From positions 1 to 61,442 of the forward strand of contig FWWN02000525.1 of the NCBI GenBank assembly GCA_900175165.2: 61,442 nt of DNA, read 5' to 3'. Positions 1-10,719 of this stretch are shown piece after piece. Numbering within the stretch: position 1 is the stretch's first letter; each line of letters begins with the position of its first letter. A program made the position numbers and the translations under genes. Under the pieces are notes generated by a model that did no database searches, was not told the origin of the DNA, and was given only the letters and a program-made list of their open reading frames with translations. The DNA comes from Rhizomucor pusillus (taxonomy: Eukaryota > Mucoromycota > Mucoromycetes > Mucorales > Lichtheimiaceae).

Positions 1-2564
1 AGTTCGAAAAGGCTGACAAGCGCCGGAAAGAAAAATACGAAGCCAAAGAAGAGAATCGAAAAGCCAATTACAATTCGGACAACGATCTATCGATTTGTTC
101 AAGTTGCAAGCAACCCGGCCATTCCCGCAGCAGTAACAAGGCATGCACAAATTACAAGCCTAAGAGGAAATATACAGCCGAATTCAAGCGTACCAGCGTT
201 ATCAAGACATCATTGCAAATGCATGCAAGTATCCAGACTTCGTGCGCGTGCTCCAGAAGGCCGTTTTACATTCTACAGATGTTACTATGCCGGCGCTTTA
301 TTTGCAAATTACTATTTCCTGTCTCTCTTAAATGAACAAAAGCCGCTCCCATTTATCGACCACGAACTGGTTTACAACCATTTTTTCAGTCGTCACTGGT
401 CAGGGAACCAAAGTGCCCGATGATGTCAAGAAGGATTTCGAAAAATTCCAGGATCAAATCCCATCCTTCGATAAGGAATACTTCAGATCGCAAGGATTCA
501 TGACTTTGATATCGCAGGCGGCAAAACAGTATGAAGAGAATACAAGGAATCACGTCCCAGCGAACTTCCAGAAAAAGACTGTACAGTATCTCCTTATAAG
601 ACTATCCGATGAGAAGGGCCAATATTACATCAGCGGGTTGAGTACAGCACAGCGACGCAAAATCGCGGAGCGTGTCTATGAAGGGTATACATCAGCCAAT
701 ACTACGCCGACTTTTGACTCAATTGAATTAACCAAGGTCCAACTGAACAAGGTTGAAGCAGTGGCGAAAGACTTCCAAAAGGAGATCGGTGTCGAGGATT
801 TATCGGAGAGCGCACTTTCCGCAAGACCACATTTGTACTTACCTTGGCTACATTAAGTGCTGCAGCGCATGGAACAGAAGGTTTTCACCAGGGATGATCA
901 GCCTGAAAAAAATAGCAAGCAAGGCTTTCATACACAGAAACCTTCAGGAGGTTCGTAAGACGCCTATCTGGAGGTTTACGAGATGTTTATTAACCATCTC
1001 TATTTCCTACAGATTCTAAGCAATCGTACAAACTTATCAAAGTCGCTGTTCTCGTCCCTGAAAGTACAAATTCATAACGCAATTAACCTGCACAAATCGT
1101 TGGTTCTGCCAAAATCATTCACTGCACCGTTGCCGGAACCGGTCATGAAAGATATCAAGACATTCATTGAAGAAACTTCTACCGAACTCAAGAATGGGAC
1201 GTTTCGTCCACTGAAATATACAAATCCAAGAGGAGCAAGACGTTTCACTTTACTCCCGCTGTACAACTTTCAAGCTCGGCATGTGTCTATGGACTTGCAG
1301 GCGTTTTCAAAGCTGCTTTTGGACAGTGGTTTGAGAATCAAGAAGGATGGTCAAGTGACTCAAGAAACTGCTAAGCAAGGGTACTTTCGTATATTCGACA
1401 TGGCAAAGATTGGCTGCAAAACGTTGGTAAGTTTAATATGTGAGTTTACAAACAATATTTTCGGGGATTCTTATTCCTTCAAATGCAGGAATCAAATCAT
1501 CACGGATGGTTATGACTTGATCTTTGTTTTCAAGAAGCCTAAGAAGGAATATCAACCGCAAGTTCCTGACAGCATCGGAAAAAGCATCGACAATCCAGAC
1601 ACCATCGTATGGTCGGTCGATCCAGGCGTCACAGATATTATTACCTCTGTTGATGGTGTTGTGGATGAACCGCACAGGATTCGACAGACCTCGGCGAACG
1701 AGTGTTACCATCTTTGCGGATATAATCGTACCAGGATAAGAGAAACAAGTACATGCAGCAATCTCCTGATACGAAGAAACTGTTGGATACCATTCCTTCC
1801 GCGAAAACAGCCTCTTTACAAAATTTAGTCGAAAGCATCGAGTATCGAATGAAGCACCATTACAACATATGTGAATTTTATCATCGCGAATTCAGGTTAA
1901 TGACTTGAATCCATTCATTTCGTCCATTGGGCTAGATTTTAATCATCTTGCATGACAGATACAATAAACTCAAATTCAAGTCATATGTAAATAAGCAGAA
2001 AGGTCTTGCGGAGATCGCTAAGCGGTTACTAGGTGGAAGCGACAAATATCGTCCAGACCGTGAAGTAACTTCACACTCTCTCGATTTCACACGCCAAAAC
2101 CAAGGATGCCACGCAGAGAGTCCATGGGACACTGCAACTGAAAAGGAGAAACCCGTTGTCGTTGCTTTCGGTGACGGATCCTTCAGCGGATCAATGAAAG
2201 GCAAGATCACCGCACCCACCAAATCTGTGTTTCATGCTTTGAAACAATATGCACTGCAACGAAAGGTAACGGTGAATCAATCCAATTATAACTTGGAGCT
2301 AAAAGATAATCGCAGGCACCGACGTTTATACTTAAAACCGATGAATATCTGTCGTCTCAAATCTGTCCCAAGTGTCATACTAGAAGTCTTCAAAACCTGC
2401 AGGACAAGACAAATTCGAAGATCCACGCTGTACTAAGGTGCAAAACCTGTAGTACGGTTTGGAATCGTGATGTTGTGACTGCTCTCAATATCCGTCGTAT
2501 TCTTATACACATGGCAAGAAGCAAGAGTGAGAAGCCGGCGGAATTCAAACGAGAAAGCAAATGA
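1..2564 (+). pseudogene. Fanzor (eukaryotic TnpB-like RNA-guided nuclease) relic, 5' end outside window
   Basis: Open frames on this strand add up to one TnpB/Fanzor-type protein that is broken by repeated frame changes. In order: a Cys-x2-Cys...His...Cys knuckle (about 110-155), a long helical region (about 200-1300), a RuvC-I motif VDPGVTDI with its Asp (about 1618-1640), a segment VVAFGDGSF typical of Fanzors (about 2155-2185), then DEYLSS followed by a CPKC...CKTC zinc ribbon (about 2342-2450) and WNRDVVTALNI, which supplies the last RuvC Asp. The stop is TGA at 2562-2564. The frame shifts near 216, 285, 385, about 820, about 1735 and 2270-2340; a GTAAGT...TGCAG stretch near 1427-1488 may be an intron but does not keep frame. 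The expected RuvC-II Glu is not evident, and the Glu of DEY may be the relocated one known in Fanzors. The element appears decayed. Family assignment is confident, inactivity fairly so. Confidence 0.85.
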
Positions 2565-2690
2565 ATACATATCCAGATAGATATTTATCCAGTAACCTTG
2601 TTATAATACATAATACATACATAATAATAACCATGGGTATACATGTTATCAAACGCACGATGAAGCGTATTTATTGTGGCATTTGCGAAA

Positions 2691-3088
2691 CTAGACCAAC
2701 TGCTGTTGTACAACTGCCTTTGCCGTCGCATCTACTACTTGCAGAACTCCCGCCAGGCCCGAGCCATGGAACCTGGCGACTACGACGCTGACTGAATCAT
2801 TGGGTTGCATCATAATCCACAGATCTTTATTATCGTTGAAAACCCTTGCCGGGCAAGGTCCATTGAAAGTAGAAAAGTAGAAACATCCCAAATCTTAACA
2901 GTTGTAGGTCCCTTCCCCCGGTATATATGCGTTGCCTTCAATTATATCAAGTGCGATTGACGTTTTGATATCTGGGATCTGTATTTCAGCTTTGGTCACT
3001 TGGTCAGATACATGGTGACTTCAAACTTTGCTGCCGAAACCGCAGAGAGGAAGAATGTAAAGGCAGCAAGGAGGCTTGATTGTATCGT
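2691..3088 (-). pseudogene. broken small secreted-protein gene
   Basis: Starting from ATG at 3088, a signal peptide is seen (MTIQSSLLAAFTFFLSAVSA). The frame then meets TGA after about 31 codons. Another frame continues without a break in character from about 3005 (SDQVTKAEIQIPDIKT...), meets one TAA near 2900, and reads on in that same frame (DLGCFYFSTFNGPCPARVF...) to the stop at 2691. One frameshift plus one nonsense codon therefore separate three pieces of what looks like a single secreted protein of about 130 residues with a few cysteines. No intron with good splice sites repairs it. A TATAAA lies about 64 nt upstream of the ATG, so the promoter may be intact. I do not recognise the family. 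A missed tiny intron remains possible. Confidence 0.5.
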
Positions 3089-3742
3089 CATGAGATAACG
3101 GATTAGAGCTTGTCGATAACAGATATTGATGGATAGTGCTAGTAGTCCGGGTTTATAAAAGAATTTCAATGGAACGTCTCTGCAGGAGTTAACCTTTTGC
3201 CATCTTTCTAAGGGAATATGCATGCATGAAAAGCAAAGTTGACGTTCTTACGTATCGCTCTTGTTAAATCCTGCTTGACACTCAGAAAGTAGATACCAAA
3301 GAACAATTGCTGTATAATTATAGTTGATAATTTACGATCACGAATGCTCTTCTTACTTTCATCCATTACATCCACAAGCAATCGACTCTCTAAGAAAAGA
3401 TAATTTTTTGAACAGAATGCGCTGCGGGTTCACTAGCCAAGGCTAGCCTCTTCCTGAATGAGATACTTTAAACTTTGATGTACATTTTATTTACGTTAGT
3501 AGATGCAAATTTTCGTCCAGGAGCGAATAGAAATCTGTACAAACCACGAACAAAATGGAGCTCAAGTGGCCTCCTAGAAAAGGACTGAGTTCAGGAGGAC
3601 AGCGACAGTGGTGTATGTAGGTAAGGCCTCTCAAGGGTAATAAGGAGGTACTACTTTAAACGAGGTTTATAATTTGAGAAAACAATGCGGCTTTATTGCT
3701 GTATGCAGCCTAAAGTTGACCAGCAGCTTGAGGTATCGAAAA
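3089..3742. other. intergenic region
   Basis: Apart from the TATA element at 3152-3159, no credible coding sequence is seen. It separates the start of the broken secreted gene from the 3' end of the chitinase gene, both on the minus strand, so it holds a promoter region and a 3' UTR. Confidence 0.5.
3152..3159 (-). promoter_or_regulatory. TATA box upstream of the broken secreted-protein gene
   Basis: TTTATAAA on the minus strand, about 64 nt upstream of the ATG at 3088. Spacing fits a fungal core promoter. Confidence 0.4.
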
Positions 3743-5855
3743 CTACGCAGCAGGGTATCCGCAATACACGGAAGTGCCGGCACCGATCTCGTGGCATACC
3801 AGACCACCAGGGCATGGTCGGACGATCCATTTTCCATACACGCACTGTGCAAACTTGTCGCCAACGCAAGCCCAATTGTTAGAGCATACGGCACCGTTGA
3901 CCACAGCGGATGATGTTGGCGTCGCCCTAAAAATATCATAGTTCCTGTTGTTAACATTCCTGTGATACTTAAAGATCTGATAAGTATCCATGTTCATCAT
4001 GGAGGAATTACCTTGTAGTCAGCTCGGATGTTGCGGATGTGGTGGAAACGGCGTTGGCCGAGATAGAGCCAATTTGTGTTCCAGTAGAAGACATGTTTGA
4101 TGCTGCATCATTGCTACCATTCTTTGTTGAGGTGCTGTTAGCTGATGCAGTAGGAGTGGATGTTGGAGCCAGGGGTGTTGTCGAAACAGTTGTAGCAGAC
4201 CTGGTGGGGGTAACAGTAGCGGCGTTGGTTGTAGTTCTACTGGTAGCATTCTGGTTGTTGCCAGCCGAGTTCTTACTGTGTTCCAAGCTGCAGTACGTAT
4301 ATTTCATGAGTTTAGTATGACGTTATACTGTATCAATCGATTCAGAACATACCCGTGCAGAAACCGAGAAACAGCTACGGCGTAATTCAGTTCACCATCC
4401 TCAGTGTTCGTGTATGCTGCTGAAGCATCCCACATCATAACACCTCCGAAACTTGTGTACTTTGAATGCAAAGCACTGATGGTCTGTGTAATCCTGTCAT
4501 ACGATACGTAACCGGATCCTGCTGCATCCTTGCTTCCAGGAACTCCAAGGAACAGACGGACGTTCTTGTTGACGGATTGCGTGCGTGCCCACTCATCCCA
4601 TTCGTCATAGTTGAATTCGGTGGAGGTCAGCTGACAATACTGTCACAAAGCACTAGTTAGTGAGTTGAATACCCAGAAACTTGACTTTCAACAGAACAAG
4701 ACTAACGTTGTTGTAGAACTGTACCCTGTAAACAGTAAAACTCGATAAGACGCAATCGCACAAACTGCCAGTTAAGTTTTATCCTTACCAGACAAAGTCA
4801 AACCATGCGTTGGTGAGGGCATCAGACATGTACTGGTCAGGGAAAGGACATTGCGGGGCACCAGATATGTAATAGTCTTTGGACTTATCTGATGCTGAAG
4901 ATTTCCGCATGCACCGTCATTGTCCGTCAGATCTCCCAGTTAAAGTCGCTTGCAGTGATTTATCTTACCATACAGCTCACGCAATCGTTTAACGAGCGCC
5001 GAGTATCCTTGCGTGCTTCCGGCCTCGATATCCAGATCAAAACCGTCAACAGAAACGTTTCCAAATGGTCTAGTCTTGCTTGTCCCTCCTCCAAACATGT
5101 CCCACAGATCCTTCGCCACTTGCTCGCCCTCGGCTTCGTTGCGTATTCCATAGGACCCGGCTGCGCCTCCCAAAGATAGCAGTATCTTTCGGCCTCGGGA
5201 CTGACAGTATCGAATATCTGAACGAGAAGAAGAAAAGTCAAATATGTACTAAAACGTATAGGTAAGACTTCACCCGCAGAAGCGTTTACCTGATTCGATG
5301 TGATGGCAGTTCAAGAGCTGAGTACTGCCAAACAGAGTGCAGTTATCGCTTGCATTGGATAAATCAATTTGTAGTTCGCTGTTGCCACCTGCAGGAAAAC
5401 AGTTACGTATTAACATAGTAGTCCAGTGTGTTGATGGATACATATCGAGTTACTCACCAAATTGATAGAGGAATGCAATTACGAGGATATTCTCCGTATC
5501 ATCCCGGCAATAAAATGACAATGGCTAAAATGGGTGATAGAATGAGTACATATGTAATAAGAAACATCGCTCATACTTTAGAGAGCATAAATAAAACAAA
5601 TGTGTATTTACGTACCTTTTGCCAGGCGCTTCTGTCCTGTCCAGATTCGCTAGCCGAATTTTGACCCCTTTCGAATGCATATCCTTGTCAGTTTCCATCC
5701 ATTACTTCAAGATGATAGTCAGATATTCACCAGTAGTTCACAAAATTGGAGTGACCGAGAGGATCAAAGGGAAGAGTAGCATCCTGTTGCTGAGCCTGCA
5801 GACTAGATGAAAGGAATGCTACGATGATAACCGGGATAGCAAAATGGTGCTGCAT
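3743..5855 (-). CDS. GH18 class III chitinase with Ser/Thr linker and CBM19-like chitin-binding tail
   Basis: Secreted endochitinase that hydrolyses beta-1,4-N-acetylglucosamine chains in the cell wall. ATG at 5855 starts a signal peptide (MQHHFAIPVIIVAFLSSSLQ). Exons then encode SDNCTLFG and SQGRKILLSLGGAAGSYG-like barrel segments, and the catalytic GH18 signature VDGFDLDIE (about 5030-5060), whose last Glu is the acid/base. FVWVQFYNNYC and GGVMMWDAS lie further on. The catalytic domain is followed by a Thr/Ser-rich linker with many TTT/STS runs (about 4020-4300), which is probably O-mannosylated. The last exon has six cysteines in the CBM19 pattern (SNNWACVGDKFAQC...GKWIVRPCPGGLVC) and ends at TAG 3743. 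At least six introns. The layout resembles yeast Cts1, which acts in cell separation. A TATA box lies 50 nt upstream. Confidence 0.9.
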
Positions 5856-5904
5856 AAGCGTTGGAGTTCACTAGAAAAGCAGAAGAACGCGCCATGTTCA
5901 AGCG

Positions 5905-5912
5905 TATATATA
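5905..5912 (-). promoter_or_regulatory. TATA box of the chitinase gene
   Basis: TATATATA about 50 nt upstream of the chitinase ATG at 5855. Confidence 0.5.
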
Positions 5913-6183
5913 CGAGAGCTAGCCTTCATCTCAAAGCTCACAAAGTTGTCGATTTTGACCACGCCTTGCAATGCACACACAATGAACAAGCAAGTCATCC
6001 TTGGTTATCAGTGTACTGAGAATATGATGCATTAAAATCGTTCATTGTATTCCACGTTCTACGCTAACGATCTTTACAGAAGACAACAAGGAACAATCAC
6101 GTGTGTTTTTTTAGCTCTTTTTTATTGACAACTGAGACAAGACGATAATCGCCTTTGTTCTGGCCTTGCGGGAACAATCGACT

Positions 6184-7010
6184 TTAGCGACGAGCATCGT
6201 CGCGACGACGGGGACGAGGAGTATCCTTGGGGGCGAAAGCAGTGACAGGAGCGGTGACGGAGACACCGGGCAAGTTTTCAAAGTGGAGCGACTTGAGCAA
6301 TTCCTACAGTATAGAAAGAAAAAAAGAGATGCACATTTACGTCCCAGGAAGGGAGGAGTAAACGGACACCAGAGAAAAAAGAAACATTTAACAAAACTGC
6401 ACGGTAGGATCTTGACACCGAAAAAATAAAAATTGGCCATCGAAAGATCCAACCGGAAGGTTACAAGAAAAGAGTGAATCCTTCGACGATGGACGGAAGG
6501 GACCCCTCCCCAACAATGCCCACTAATACTGTGCATACGAGAATGGTCCCCTCCAACTGTGTCGAGAAAATAGAAACGTATATAAAAACGGATACCTTAC
6601 CTCAGTGTCAGGGTCGATCTCAATAGCGGTGGTGTCGAGAGCAGACTGTTCGGGGACGTAGTTGTCACGGCGCTCACGCTCTTCCTCCTGCAACTTGAAG
6701 GAAATGCCGCGGACGGGACCCTTGGAAATGCGCTTCATCAAATGGGTGGTGAAACCGGCAATCTTGTTGCGAAGACGCTTGGAGCTGATGATAGCGACCT
6801 CATCGCAGATGCGCTTGTTGGTTTGGAAGTCGAGGGTGAGGCGAGGGTAGTACTTTTCAATCAAGACGCGGGAGGCTTTCTTGACGGTCTTGGTTCTGAC
6901 GCGACCCTATAATCCATCCATCCATCCATCGTTAGAATCCATCCCTCCATTCCATCCAAAAATCATCTCCCTCGCAACAATGGAAGTAGAGTCATGACGG
7001 TACGTACCAT
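6184..7010 (-). CDS. RPS17: 40S ribosomal protein eS17
   Basis: Small-subunit ribosomal protein eS17. The first exon is only the ATG (7008-7010), followed directly by GTACGT; the second exon resumes with [20 protein letters not shown] after an intron of about 100 nt. The conserved [21 protein letters not shown] and [14 protein letters not shown] segments follow, then [21 protein letters not shown] second intron (about 6306-6600) separates the acidic EIDPDTE from [16 protein letters not shown] and a basic tail ending [10 protein letters not shown]. Length and order match the family across eukaryotes. A one-codon first exon is a common arrangement in ribosomal protein genes; the eS26 gene in this window appears to share it. 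Expression is probably coordinated with other ribosomal genes. Confidence 0.95.
6912..6957. repeat. (TCCA)n microsatellite in eS17 intron 1
   Basis: Imperfect tandem TCCA units (ATCCATCCATCCATCCATC, then ATCCATCCCTCCATTCCATCC) immediately inside the 3' end of the first intron of the minus-strand eS17 gene. Confidence 0.8.
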
Positions 7011-7161
7011 GATGAGATATTGAAAATGAAGAGGAGGATTCGTCGGATGTGCGCGGACAGGCTGTTAATGGAATCGATCCAGATTCCGGTGGCTGAGAGT
7101 TGCTCCCAAAATTCACGCCAGACGAGGCAGGATCCTGCATCCTTTTCCAGCAACAGCAGAA

Positions 7162-8504
7162 ATGATTCCAGAGTCAGTCGTTGAAGAGCAACTGGTTAAA
7201 TTTATCAAGGAATATCAAGGTATATATGGACGAATATTGCCTGTTTCCTTGATGCAAACTTATCGGTTCCATTCATGCATGCAGATATCAATGGAACGCA
7301 CTTTAATGTATACGAGCAACCACCGAGTGCTTTGGAGTTTCTGCGGGAAAATGTCCATCCAAATAGACCGGCACTTATCAAACGAGCATTTGATCACTGG
7401 CCAGCTCGACGGCTGTGGACAAACGAGTACTTGAAAGAAAAAATGGGAGACCACACTGTTACCGTGGCCAGTAAGTTCTAGCTAAAGAACTTGGGAAAAT
7501 AATGCATGTATGCATAACATGCTCCTGTTATCCTTAGCAACACCCAACGGGTAAAGCATTGAACAATCTTGACTTACTTCCATATATTCGCTCACGTATC
7601 ATATGTTCCTTTCACAAGATACGCAGACGCCGTTACGTACGATCCGGAAACAGCCAAAGAATATTTCGTCATGCCATACGAACGATCAATGCCTTTTAGC
7701 GATTTCCTCGATATCATGGAAGGAAAAATAGACACTAGAAATGCGCATTACATTTCGCTGCAGAATGATAGCCTTCACACAGAGTTCTCAACTTTGAAAG
7801 ACGACATTGAAGAGGAAATATTATGGTGCAGCGAAGCACTAGGCAAAACCCCCGATGCTGTCAACTTTTGGATGGGGAACGAGCAAAGCACCACCTCACT
7901 CCACAAGGATCCGTATGAAAATTGCTACGCCGTTATTCGCGGTCAAAAAACGTTTGTTCTTCTTCCACCTACAGAGTATTACTGCTTGCATGGTGCTTAA
8001 ATATGGATAGCTTACATCAATCGATATACTAACAAATATGATTATGCATACCCTTAGAATCTATATACCCAAACGCTATTTACAAACCCGTACAAGATGG
8101 AGAAAAGCTCAAGATCGAGCCTCTGGATCCGCCTAGCTCGACGCCCTGGATACCTCTCGATCCTCTCAAGCCCGACCTCGAAAAATATCCACGCTTCAAA
8201 CACGCAAAACCCATTGTAATTACCGTAAATGAAGGCGAAATGCTGTATCTTCCAGGTACGTCCTAGATAGATTTGATCAAAGAGCTGCATTCATATACTG
8301 AGCCATTCATGCACAGCGCTTTGGTTTCATCAAGTTCTGCAAAAAGGAGACCAAGGCGTGATTGCGATCAATGCCTGGTACGATATCGACTACCGAAATT
8401 CGCTGTATCCAAGCATGGGGCTCTTTCGAAACCTGATTGTTGGTGTTATTGACAAGAACGATCAGTTATTAGATCAAGATGCAGATCTAGATGTTGAATT
8501 CTAA
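7162..8504 (+). CDS. JMJD7-type JmjC 2-oxoglutarate/Fe(II) dioxygenase (lysyl hydroxylase family)
   Basis: JmjC-domain oxygenase of the JMJD7 group. Human JMJD7 is a (3S)-lysyl hydroxylase of DRG GTPases, with protease activity also reported. ATG 7162 opens an alpha-helical N-terminus; exon 2 begins [20 protein letters not shown] and is followed by [14 protein letters not shown] and [15 protein letters not shown]. The iron-binding HxD is in [20 protein letters not shown] (about 7890-7950). The C-terminal exons carry [17 protein letters not shown] sequence and [19 protein letters not shown], which supplies the second iron His. The protein ends DADLDVEF at TAA 8504. Five or more short introns. 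The substrate here is unknown. The gene ends 23 bp from the stop of the convergent acetyltransferase gene. Confidence 0.9.
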
Positions 8505-8527
8505 AATAGGATTTATTATTATGATTG

Positions 8528-9037
8528 TTATTGCTTGAAATCTAGTACTGCATCGTACCATGGATCCGGTCCATGGACAACTTCGCTCACGCCTAAGTCT
8601 TTGAAGCCCACAGATCCATAGAGGGGAAGGAGATTGGGTCGACTAAGCAGGGCGATGCGCGAATATCTGTTGCTATCTTGTAACAGCTGAATCCAATATC
8701 TGAGCATGGCAGTGGCAACGCCCTGGCGGCGGGCGCTAGGTGCTACGCAGACACTGTGCAGACAGACAGTCTTTCCCTCTGGTTCGTGCGTCTTCATGGA
8801 TTCGTCAGTAACAAGCGGTGCCGTAGTGAGGGTTGTGCACACAAAGCCGGCAATCTCGCCAGTGTCAGCTCGGCGTGCGATCAGGAACAGGTTCGGGTCA
8901 GTAGTTTCTGCATACTTTATGCGGTTGGCCAGCTGCTCGCGTGAGGCAGCTTCATCGGGATGGTACGAGCTTTCTTCGAGCTGATGGACTACGTCCAGAT
9001 CGTTGAGCGTGGCAGGAGCGTACACGAGGTCAAGCAT
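8528..9037 (-). CDS. GNAT-family N-acetyltransferase, AANAT/Paa1-like
   Basis: Single-exon GNAT enzyme using acetyl-CoA, most similar to arylalkylamine/serotonin N-acetyltransferases and yeast polyamine acetyltransferase. MLDLVYAPATLNDLDVVHQL is the N-terminus, VCLHSVCVAPSARRQGVATA contains the acetyl-CoA-binding RxxGxA loop (about residues 100-117), and LPLYGSVGFKDLG is the typical C-terminal strand and loop. SSYHPDEAAS matches the substrate loop of the AANAT group. I took the ATG at 9037, because the codon three positions upstream in the same frame is TTG. The gene is divergent from the FHA gene and convergent with the JMJD7 gene. Likely substrates are aromatic or poly-amines, by family inference. 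Confidence 0.88.
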   Translation of the reverse strand: MLDLVYAPATLNDLDVVHQLEESSYHPDEAASREQLANRIKYAETTDPNLFLIARRADTGEIAGFVCTTLTTAPLVTDESMKTHEPEGKTVCLHSVCVAPSARRQGVATAMLRYWIQLLQDSNRYSRIALLSRPNLLPLYGSVGFKDLGVSEVVHGPDPWYDAVLDFKQ

Positions 9038-9226
9038 GTCAAACAAAAGTCTGTGTCACAGCGTGGACAATAGCAACCACGAACAACTCTTCTTTGGGAA
9101 GCCGCCGCTGCTGTCGTACCAACAAGGCTCCTCTCACACTGCCCTCTTTCAATGTAAATTCTGGATGTGCAGGGAACCTCCAGAACAGCTTTCCTCGCAA
9201 CCAACTCACTCAGTTCGTATCAAGAC

Positions 9227-10719
9227 ATGTTTACGTCTGACCGTAGTCTAACGCATAAATCAGTTCAGAGAGTCTGAGCTTAGTCTGTTGACAGAATCCA
9301 GCGACGCGAGTGATGTCAAAGTGAATACACCCAACGTAGCTCCCGAGATTGCTCATCGATACCCGAAACTCGCTGGTGCCGACTGGACATGCTACATAAC
9401 GACCGATCGCGTTGTCCTTGGTCGCAGCCCTGGGCCGGAAGCACCGAGAACGCGCCGCAAAAAGATAGCACACGTCGATATCGACTTTGGACCCAACAAA
9501 CGCGACGTGTCTCGGTTCCACGCGGAAATCCGTTACAGCAACAAACGAATTAGGTGGGAACTGCGTGTCCACGGTAAAAATGGAGTCAAGGTCAACCATA
9601 ATTGGAAAACACCAAAGGAAAGTCCAGTGCCTTTAACCACAGGGTATGTGCTTGATCTGTCGCAGACATGGTGTATGTTATATACTAAATCTTCTTCTCA
9701 GGTCACTCATCGAGATACTCGGTAATCGTTTTGTATTCATATTTCCTGCGAATGGTGGTATACCCATCAGCACTGCCGCGACTCCGGACTCATCATCCAC
9801 GACACCTGAACCAATATCGAACCGATCCATCGATGCTCCAGAAACAGATATAACCTCCTCCCAAGACGATATCTTGCGCGAGATTGATGCGGATGGTCGT
9901 CTGGAAGCAATGATTGTAGAAGCATTTCAGGAACGGCCGCAACTTACAACTGATCAGATTATGGAATACATTACGCAGCGGCAAGACAAGGAAGGTTTAC
10001 AGCGCGCTTACGACAAGGTAACTTTCTGTCGCTGCTAGCTTCCTTCAAACAATTGTTGATTCTAACTCTTTTGTAGTCCTCTGTGCTCCATGCATTGATA
10101 TTGAACCCGAAATTCCATCTTTTGGAATCATTTGCAGATAACGACGCAGATCAACAATTGTCGGATCCTATTCAATGGAGATTACGACCTAGTCCGTTTT
10201 TAGCTCAAGATAACATTGATGACTCTGACTATGGATTGGATCCACTCCCTCCTGATCCACAATTGGAACCTTACATATCCAACGATGCTAACACGGACAC
10301 GACGACACTGCTGCAACCGCAGCCAGAACCGCAACCGACATCTATAGCACCGCCATCATCTTCACCACCGTGCGAATCCAATCTTCTGATACGAGGGATT
10401 AGCATCGAGGATGTTTATACGACTTGGATGGCAGCCCAACAATTAAAAAAGCAAGCATCATTCATGTCCCTGGATGAACCTGTAAATAGCCCAAATATAC
10501 CTCCAGCACCAACTAACAAACGATCAATGGATGAGTCTGGTCAAGATTTATTGAAACGCCAGCGTTCAGGCTTATCAGCACGCAAACGCGGACAACAACG
10601 AGGTAAGCTCGAGTTGTGGAGCTGCTATTCTCTTTTTTGTTGATTTATTTGGTTCAGGCACCGGTAAACCTTGGAAAGATGTACGGACGATGGATCTGAC
10701 CTTCTTTGCAAAACGATAA
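9227..10719 (+). CDS. Fhl1-like FHA-domain protein with degenerate forkhead-like segment
   Basis: Probable nuclear regulator. The FHA domain matches yeast Fhl1, which controls ribosomal protein genes: VVLGRSPGPEAPR, HVDIDFGPNKRDVSRFHAEI, RWELRVHGKNGVKVNHN, then after an intron SLIEILGNRFVFIFP. The FHA core has the Gly-Arg-Ser, Ser-Arg-x-His and Asn-Gly residues expected to bind phosphothreonine. After a Ser/Thr/Pro-rich linker comes RLEAMIVEAFQERPQLTTDQI...SSVLHALILNPKFHLLESF...DPIQWRL, laid out like a forkhead winged helix but with poor conservation. Low-complexity Pro/Gln sequence and a basic LLKRQRSGLSARKRGQQR stretch (putative nuclear localisation signal) end the protein at TAA 10717-10719. 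The start is inferred at 9227, joined by a short intron to SSDASDVKVN. No DNA-binding activity can be asserted. Confidence 0.7.

Noticed and set aside
9231..9599. long minus-strand frame opposite the FHA domain
   Set aside because: Antisense shadow: the plus strand encodes a recognisable FHA domain with splice sites.
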